Shown piece after piece: positions 58,901 through 64,000 of a stretch of 64,000 bases of DNA. The position numbers were made by a program, and so were the translations under genes. The stretch's first letter is position 1. Each line of letters starts with the position of its first letter. The DNA is taken from the NCBI GenBank assembly GCA_002245135.1, contig NGBS01001166.1, positions 186,001-250,000 on the forward strand. The letters are read 5' to 3'. The notes beneath the pieces are model-generated. The model had not been told where the DNA came from. It did no database searches and saw nothing but the letters and a program-made list of their open reading frames with translations. The DNA comes from Proteromonas lacertae. Taxonomy: Eukaryota > Sar > Bigyra > Opalinata > Proteromonadidae.

Positions 58901-60913
58901 GCTTTTATCCATAAATGGTGTTTATCTAAAGGATATTTTCCATATGAATATGTAGATTCATTATCTAAATATTTTAATACTTTTGAACTACCTCCTAAAG
59001 AAGCATTCTATTCAAAGTTAAAAGATGATAATACTGTAACAGATGTTGAATATGCTAGTTGTCAGGCTTTATGGAAAGTTATTAGATGTGATAACTTAAT
59101 GGATTACAATTTATTTTATCTCAGATTAGATGTTCTTACATTAACATGTGTATTTGAACATTTTAGAGATGTTATATGGAATAATTTTACTTTAGATCCA
59201 TTATGGCATTGTAGTTCACCTGGTTTATCTTGGAGTATATTCCTTAAAAATTGTGATGTAAAAATTGATTTAATAAGTGACTCTGATATTTATGACTTTA
59301 TACATTCTGGATTAATAGGTGGGATTTCTATGGTTGGTAGTATGAGATATGCAGAGTCTTGGAATCATTATCAACCTCAATGGCAAGAGAAAAATAAAAA
59401 GGAAGTACAGGATCCAGATAATCAAACATATATTATGTATATGGATTATAATTCTTTATATCCAAGTACTATGGCTAGCATGAAGTTACCATATAGTGAA
59501 TTTGAATGGATTGAACCAACTACTGAAAATGTAAAGAAAATATTATCATTACATTACTATGAAGAACAAAGAGAAAAATATTACAATACAGAATGGATTA
59601 ATAAAAATATGTATGGATATATTCTAGAAGTAGATATTTCTCCTCCTAGTAATAGTAATGAAAGAAAAAAATTTGCTGAATATCCTTTGTTACCTGAAAG
59701 AAAAATAGTTGACTATGATAATTTATCTGAAATACAAAAGAAATGGGCAGAGTCTTTAGGATTAGTTTCAGAAGTTAAAAATAATATTGATAAAACATAT
59801 AAAGTTAAAAAGTTAAAGTCAAATGTTCCTAAAATAGTATGTGATTTAACAACAAAATACAACTATGTTGTTCACTATCAATATTTGAAATTTGCATGTG
59901 AAATGGGTTATGTTATACATCATATTCATAGAATTATCAGATTTAAAGAGTCTAATTATGCACATAACTTTGTAATGATGAATCATAACTTAAGAAGACA
60001 AGCTAAATTAGAAGGAAGGGATGCCGATGCTGATACTTTTAAGCTTATTCTAAATAGCGCTTATGGAAAGACATGTGAAAATACTGAGAATAGATGTACC
60101 TCCAAATTGGTTAATAATGAAGAAGACTTTTTACAGTGTACTTCCAATCCATTTTATAGAAGTTTTATTGCTATAGATAATAGTAACTTACGTATATGCA
60201 AATTTCAAAAATATAAATGCACTATTGATAAACCATCTTATATTGGTATGAGTATATTATGTGAATCTAAAAGGTTAATGGCTCAGTTCTGGTATGGACA
60301 TTTATATAGGAAATATGGGAGTAGTTTAAGATTATTGATGAGTGATACTGATAGTTTCATATTTATGGTTCAAACTAGAGATTTCTATATGGATATTATG
60401 AACGATCCACATTTTGAAAAGAAAGTTGATACTGGTAATCTTAATAAACAATACTTAATAACTAGAGGTATACACTATTCAAATGTTAATCAAAGTTCAG
60501 AACTTAACTTATTAAAAATAGAAGAAAATAAGAATGGTTTATACTCTATTACTAGATTTGCAGGATTAAAACCTAAAATGTATGCCTATGAAAAAGTAAG
60601 AGTAGACGATGATATACATTGTGTTACACATGATAGTAGAGCTAAAGGAGTTACAACTGGATATAGAATTAAAACTTGTGATTTTGACTTTTATAGAAAA
60701 ATATTAACAGATGCTGAAGATGAAAAGTCTTACAGAGTAGATAAAATCAAACAATATAGTTTCAGAAGTGTTAACCAAACTTTATATACTATGGAACAAA
60801 ATAAGTTGGCTTTTAGCATATTTGATTCTAAAAGGTATTATTTAGATGTTTATCATAGTATTCCTTTTAATGATTATTATCCACCTATTATTAATAACAC
60901 TACTAATGTTTGA
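55997..60913 (+). CDS. Polinton protein-primed family B DNA polymerase
   Basis: A long open frame of 1,638 residues. A Pro/Tyr/Asn-rich N-terminal ~170 residues precede the region typical of Polinton polymerases (DQLCFLYAIAAAFF, then YPHVNLLYNDKHY and a Cys/His knuckle near CNYCFALLSTDE). Exonuclease motif IYWDTEVY, a zinc/HNH-like cluster (YCIYCKEPF ... HHDHFSGQ), HNSKNYDNNFI and YLRLDVLTL follow. Polymerase motifs are MDYNSLYPSTM, LILNSAYGKT and MSDTDSFIF, then KPKMYAY. Such enzymes copy the element from a terminal protein primer. Confidence 0.95.
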   Translation: MNPFIPPYYYYSNFNYYSPPPFGAPYIPPPQNYGFNPMPMPYPGMAPPNMYEPPPPIQNIPVVRNYVPPRNLVTNTNPGFNYYPGNIGVDSTPQINIPEPGFVTPPPKRRLDFENISPPKIQRKGGMQVQMPNPNPNPNQPVVVVNQPPPNAQQRNRVADLNLSYQEERDLREASDILENHPTKLLKLPYEKRLYYMDLIQRSTDNYSRTYQINFLNDVNGKDPDAVVEIITDPSSPLITKIREYLEDVKYIKVTLSFRSGYIGADDPDYNNPNGNKITNWVFLECRPVVITESEMNVAHKILKDRIRTEMGPLWHTEKSSLKFRHVGEVEVQLVKATAMAGSGKNKELPDWIRNRKCVISIDNNKENDQLCFLYAIAAAFFHGNNNNKNLNRVEQYKEYIRVNYNYSMLYFPVDPIKHKKQIHEFETINHITLNIFKITDKEVVPIYVTHIDKFNNYPHVNLLYNDKHYSTITKLNVILIPKGKKCKNGYPRCNYCFALLSTDEKRIQHEKYNCQQHKGIIRNFPEKNIQLEFKNFKYMQLIPIVIYWDTEVYQEKVTDPILNEKGILSKHILSSWCLYVVSKYPNIYPNKIEYDFKTPKDNETDLEDRLIAKFMEIQKEILDLYEEKLKNPEKMIGYNREDPKNKLNYCIYCKEPFDYRNKNKKPVLHHDHFSGQYIGRICNNCNFHVCLNNMPIPCIAHNSKNYDNNFIIRGLSRWDNKLRDEFCKENNIDPNVNYASDTESDSDTEEEDNTSYTNSIPVPHQDSDTFTPLPPYTNGFITANKIKDYVKNLRKEKQEEKDDNNNFSMSPLHDSLSDMETQEAESEVIQINNEEVNALLELEEMLRRDSPRNAEDVIDEIDEQSAYRIIKCKDGKIRKYKNKKQYKSQLSVLPKTDNKFLLIKFNKLYFMDSYQFLPSSLDSLTKSLYTQAKRDNGNYQKYFSYVYEDIYKKYSAPGKLDHDMNIDAFIHKWCLSKGYFPYEYVDSLSKYFNTFELPPKEAFYSKLKDDNTVTDVEYASCQALWKVIRCDNLMDYNLFYLRLDVLTLTCVFEHFRDVIWNNFTLDPLWHCSSPGLSWSIFLKNCDVKIDLISDSDIYDFIHSGLIGGISMVGSMRYAESWNHYQPQWQEKNKKEVQDPDNQTYIMYMDYNSLYPSTMASMKLPYSEFEWIEPTTENVKKILSLHYYEEQREKYYNTEWINKNMYGYILEVDISPPSNSNERKKFAEYPLLPERKIVDYDNLSEIQKKWAESLGLVSEVKNNIDKTYKVKKLKSNVPKIVCDLTTKYNYVVHYQYLKFACEMGYVIHHIHRIIRFKESNYAHNFVMMNHNLRRQAKLEGRDADADTFKLILNSAYGKTCENTENRCTSKLVNNEEDFLQCTSNPFYRSFIAIDNSNLRICKFQKYKCTIDKPSYIGMSILCESKRLMAQFWYGHLYRKYGSSLRLLMSDTDSFIFMVQTRDFYMDIMNDPHFEKKVDTGNLNKQYLITRGIHYSNVNQSSELNLLKIEENKNGLYSITRFAGLKPKMYAYEKVRVDDDIHCVTHDSRAKGVTTGYRIKTCDFDFYRKILTDAEDEKSYRVDKIKQYSFRSVNQTLYTMEQNKLAFSIFDSKRYYLDVYHSIPFNDYYPPIINNTTNV

Positions 60914-60997
60914 AACTTTTATATTTCTTTTTATTATTATATTTTTATATTATTATTATTTCTTTTGTTTTCTTTATATTATAAAAAATAAAAAATA

Positions 60998-62365
60998 ATG
61001 TATTTCGGATGGGATCCTGCTAAAGCATTTTTTAATACTATGAATGATGTAGGTAACTTAATGGATAAAAATATACAACATTTACCTAAACAACCTAAAT
61101 ATCCTGAATCATTGCAATATTATATGAATTATGGTAGAGATGGTATACCTAGAGAACCTCCTACTACTGACTATAAATTATATCCTAATCCTGAATATTC
61201 TCAATATCAAAATCGTTTACAACAACTATATAATAAATATCATTATTTAAGTGATAGAGATTTTATTAAAATGGTAATGAATCCTGCAGATAATAATGAA
61301 GTACCACCACCTATAGATGCTATAAAAGAATTTTTAGCTAGACAACCTGGTCATCAAATAGTAGACTTTCAGTATAAAAAGGATAATCCTTTCGTTAGTA
61401 TTAAAAAGCCTGGTTGGTTCCAGATGGATATAGTTTATTTTTTACCTGAAACACATCATCTGTATTTTATTGAAACTAACTCTCGAAAAGTATGGGTAGT
61501 ACCTTTGAAAAGAGAAGATGGAAATACTTGTTTAAATGCTTTCTTTTCTTGGTATTATAAAGAAGATCAAGAAGCTTTTTTAAATCCAAACTATCAACCT
61601 AATATAGTAGCTAAAAGAAGAGTTATTAGTATATTAAGTGATCAAGATGATAGTTTTAATAAAATAAAAGAATTTTGTGATACAGAAGGTATAAATACTT
61701 ATCAAAAAAATCCTTCAGAACATAGAATAATGAGTGTATTAGATAGAAGTGTATCTATGGTTAAAAAACTATTATATAAACATCTTGTTGAAATAGACTT
61801 TCCTGATCCCTTTCGTTATAGAAATCAAACTCATGCTAAAAGCTTTCCACCTAGTGCATATATGAATCAGTGGCTTACTAACTTTAATCATGAAGTATAT
61901 AAAGTAGTACAAGACTATAATAATAAACCTCATCCTGCATTAAAAGGATATACTCCTAATGAAGTATATCATTCTGAATTACTACAGAAAAGAGTATTAG
62001 TTGAAAGCATAAATAAAAATGTAGATAATGAATTTAAACTAGAAGATAAACAACGATTTAAAGTAGGCGACTATGTTAGATTTAAAGAAAGAAGAAGACA
62101 ATTAGATAAAATAACTACTTGGAGTGATGATGTTTATATGATTATAAATAAGTTTAGATTTTCATATCAAATAGGTGATACTAATGGTAACTTTGTACCT
62201 AATGTTAGTAATCAGAGGTTTAAGCATTATGAATTAGAATTAGTAGAAAGAGCGCAAGATAGAAATGCTTATTTTAGAGCGTATCAAGCAAACAGAAGAT
62301 TTTATAATCAACATTTTAGAAAAACATTAAAAAGACCAGGACTCAAAAGAAAGGGAATAGTATAA
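60998..62365 (+). CDS. Polinton RVE-type integrase
   Basis: 455 residues, starting 85 bp after the polymerase. The central part has the integrase core fold (WFQMDIVYFL, then KVWVVPLK and ISILSDQDDSF) and the family's downstream segment NKPHPALKGYTPNEVYH. A C-terminal SH3-like beta domain follows (FKVGDYVRFKERRRQ), as in Polinton and retroviral-type integrases. It inserts the element into host DNA. The N-terminal ~120 residues are not recognised. Confidence 0.88.
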   Translation: MYFGWDPAKAFFNTMNDVGNLMDKNIQHLPKQPKYPESLQYYMNYGRDGIPREPPTTDYKLYPNPEYSQYQNRLQQLYNKYHYLSDRDFIKMVMNPADNNEVPPPIDAIKEFLARQPGHQIVDFQYKKDNPFVSIKKPGWFQMDIVYFLPETHHLYFIETNSRKVWVVPLKREDGNTCLNAFFSWYYKEDQEAFLNPNYQPNIVAKRRVISILSDQDDSFNKIKEFCDTEGINTYQKNPSEHRIMSVLDRSVSMVKKLLYKHLVEIDFPDPFRYRNQTHAKSFPPSAYMNQWLTNFNHEVYKVVQDYNNKPHPALKGYTPNEVYHSELLQKRVLVESINKNVDNEFKLEDKQRFKVGDYVRFKERRRQLDKITTWSDDVYMIINKFRFSYQIGDTNGNFVPNVSNQRFKHYELELVERAQDRNAYFRAYQANRRFYNQHFRKTLKRPGLKRKGIV

Positions 62366-62435
62366 TATATATTCCATTAATTAATTAATTAATTAATTAT
62401 TTAAAGTTCTGATATTTCAATAAGTGCTCTGCTAT

Positions 62436-63648
62436 TTACAGGCACTTTTGATAAATTATTTCCTTCTTCTGGAGGAGGAGGAGGTTCTTCTTGTTTAATT
62501 TTGGGTTTTGGAGTTTCTTTTTTTTCTTTAATAATATGGTGTTCTTTTGAAACTCTTCTTCTTTTGTTATATTTTCTATCTTCTTCATAATCACTATCAT
62601 GATCACTATTATCACTACTACTACTACTACTACTATCACTACTAGAACTATCATTTTTCTATATCAACATCTTCATGAGGGAATTTCTGGATATTTGAAT
62701 GTAGACCATCTATATATATTTAATTTCTGTTTTCTTTAGAAAATACCACTTTTCATTATTTGATTTAGCATCTTCCTGAAAATTTTTGAAAAATCACCTG
62801 TAAATTGGAATATGTAATGTGCTGAATTTGGCAAATATTTTTATATTACTATTAACATATTTTATTTCATCACAATTAGTTACAGCTATTGTTACTATAT
62901 TATTTTCTAAAAATTGATTTTGAAATTCTATATTATTATGTAAATTCATTATATAAGTTGTTGGTAAATATTTCATATAATCATATAAATCAAATTGAAA
63001 ATCATTAATTAATACATTGTTATTTGAATTAAATTTTATCTGGATTTTAGATGAAGTAAAAATTATTTTGTATTTATTTATTAAATTCCTATATTGATAA
63101 AAAAAGTATTATCATCCAAAATTTTATTAAGAGGAATAGTATTTTTGCAGAATAATGAATTAATTTTACTTCGTGTATTTGTTTTACGATTTTTTGCATC
63201 CATATACTTATCTTTTAAATAAATAAAAATTTCTTGATTTGCAACAAAGGATAAACTATAATATTCTGGATTGTCATCACATATATAAAATTTAGTATAT
63301 TTACTTTATTTTTGTAATCACAACTATATTTGATAGTTGTCCATATATAATTAATATTATTTTTGAGATTATTATTATGTTCCTTAATATATAATTTGAT
63401 AGGATTATGAATAAACAAAATTTGAAATATCTTTCATCCATAATATAAAAAGGAATTTCACAAGACCATGTATAAAAATGTTGACCTCTATTCATATTAG
63501 TAACTATTTTTAAACACATAAAAGTGTTGAATAAGAAAATCCAATTTCGATACCCAGTCCAACTGTGGGTATCTTCATATGCAATATAATAATTGCCTTC
63601 CATGTATTTTTTGACACAGGAATAATCAACACCAATATTTCCAGACAT
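62436..63648 (-). pseudogene. Broken element gene region, product unknown
   Basis: Several short minus-strand open frames with similar composition lie end to end between the integrase and the protease tail. They look like one or two former element genes; the segment nearest the integrase encodes a Ser/Asp-rich tail. About three or more breaks. A capsid-type or other structural gene would be expected at this place in a Polinton, but I see no signature that proves it. Confidence 0.45.
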
Positions 63649-63804
63649 TTTAACTAATTATAATTAAAAAATTATGTAAGTGTTTGCTATTATTATATAA
63701 AATAATACAACTAATAAAAACAACAAAAATATTTAAAACAAATACAGAAATAAAGAATAATATTTTTATGAATATCAGTAAATATAAAAAATATTTATAT
63801 ATAT

Positions 63805-64000
63805 TTATATAATATATTTATATTTTTTGAAAGACTTTTTAAATAATTCAATTTGTTTTTCACCAGTCTGAGTATTAAAATTAGTGCTTTGCTTAAAACT
63901 TTTATTTTTCTTTAATATATTTTCTAAAAATTTTATAGCAAAAAATCCACAATTTGATGTTGTGGACTTTTGATTTTGAATAGCATTAACTTTTAACTCA
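63805..64000 (-). CDS. C-terminal part of Polinton cysteine protease
   Basis: An open frame enters from the right edge and stops at 63805-63807. It contains QNQKSTTSNCGFFAIKFL, the Gln ... Cys-Gly block that ends the catalytic domain of adenain-like maturation proteases (PRO) of Polintons and adenoviruses. A basic tail follows. The remainder lies beyond the window. Confidence 0.7.
   Translation of the reverse strand, partial: ELKVNAIQNQKSTTSNCGFFAIKFLENILKKNKSFKQSTNFNTQTGEKQIELFKKSFKKYKYII

Larger units (their letters stand above)
54841..64000. mobile_element. Polinton/Maverick element, left end to beyond the window
   Basis: A block with viral-type gene content follows the last host exon: a protein-primed family B DNA polymerase, an RVE-type integrase and the C-terminal part of an adenain-like cysteine protease, the standard Polinton set. 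Two short unknown ORFs lie left of the polymerase. The left boundary is placed near 54841 at an unusually GC-rich repeat. The right end, terminal repeat and any ATPase or capsid genes lie outside the window. Polymerase and integrase are long open frames, so the copy looks young. One region on the right (62436-63648) is broken, with roughly three or more breaks. Base composition matches the host. Confidence 0.85.

Noticed and set aside
1-64000. tRNA, rRNA, CRISPR array, bacterial operon or plasmid features
   Set aside because: No cloverleaf, rRNA core or spaced-repeat pattern seen; introns and gene content are eukaryotic throughout.

Overview
The window looks like nuclear DNA of a unicellular eukaryote. 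It is roughly three quarters A+T, gene-dense on both strands, and cut by many tiny introns. Most introns are 24-52 nt, start GTAT and end TAG. Exon phases close exactly across almost every gene, so the standard genetic code applies. The gene set is conserved eukaryotic housekeeping plus low-complexity Asn/Gln/Ser-rich proteins. The lineage is unresolved: a zoosporic-fungus relative, an amoebozoan or another AT-rich protist would all fit. Mitochondrial proteins (MPC1, NFS1, a presequence-bearing protein) imply an organelle of mitochondrial type. A CCDC24-like protein hints at cilia, weakly.

Layout. 1-13.6 kb: 3' end of an unknown gene, a repeat-bearing coiled-coil protein, NAD(P)HX dehydratase, STRAP, a Cys-rich zinc protein, a mitochondrial helical protein, a PP2C phosphatase, a two-span membrane protein, a Flower/TVP18-type Golgi protein, a divergent 14-3-3 and a three-repeat MYB factor. 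13.6-26.7 kb: NUP85, XPD/ERCC2, UTP18, epsilon-COP, a CCDC24-like protein and a very long PWWP-like low-complexity protein. 27-43 kb: an MSP-kinase-SH3 fusion, a G-domain-like protein, a WD40 protein, NFS1, MPC1, a four-span membrane protein, a decayed pseudokinase, a TPR protein, a membrane-anchored protein, TIPIN and MCM5. 43.4-51.5 kb: one huge class C receptor with about six periplasmic-binding-like domains. 51.5-54.8 kb: a pseudokinase-LRR gene without a visible 5' end. 54.84 kb to the window edge: a Polinton/Maverick element with a protein-primed polymerase, an integrase and a protease tail.

Two regional patterns stand out. First, four introns do not fit GT-AG. They begin ATATCC/ATATCT, contain CTTAA near their 3' end and end in AC, as minor (U12-type) AT-AC introns do, and each restores the reading frame. 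They lie in the MYB gene, the CCDC24-like gene and twice in the receptor. Second, many genes are divergent pairs with start codons only 47-94 bp apart, and these gaps repeatedly carry TCAARCC/GGYTTGA, a candidate core promoter element shared by replication, repair, ribosome-assembly and trafficking genes.

Several genes show one-base reading-frame jumps with no intron to explain them (near 5.57, 24.74, 37.2, 49.64, 52.1 and 53.3 kb). Some may be assembly errors; the two pseudokinase genes may really be decayed.
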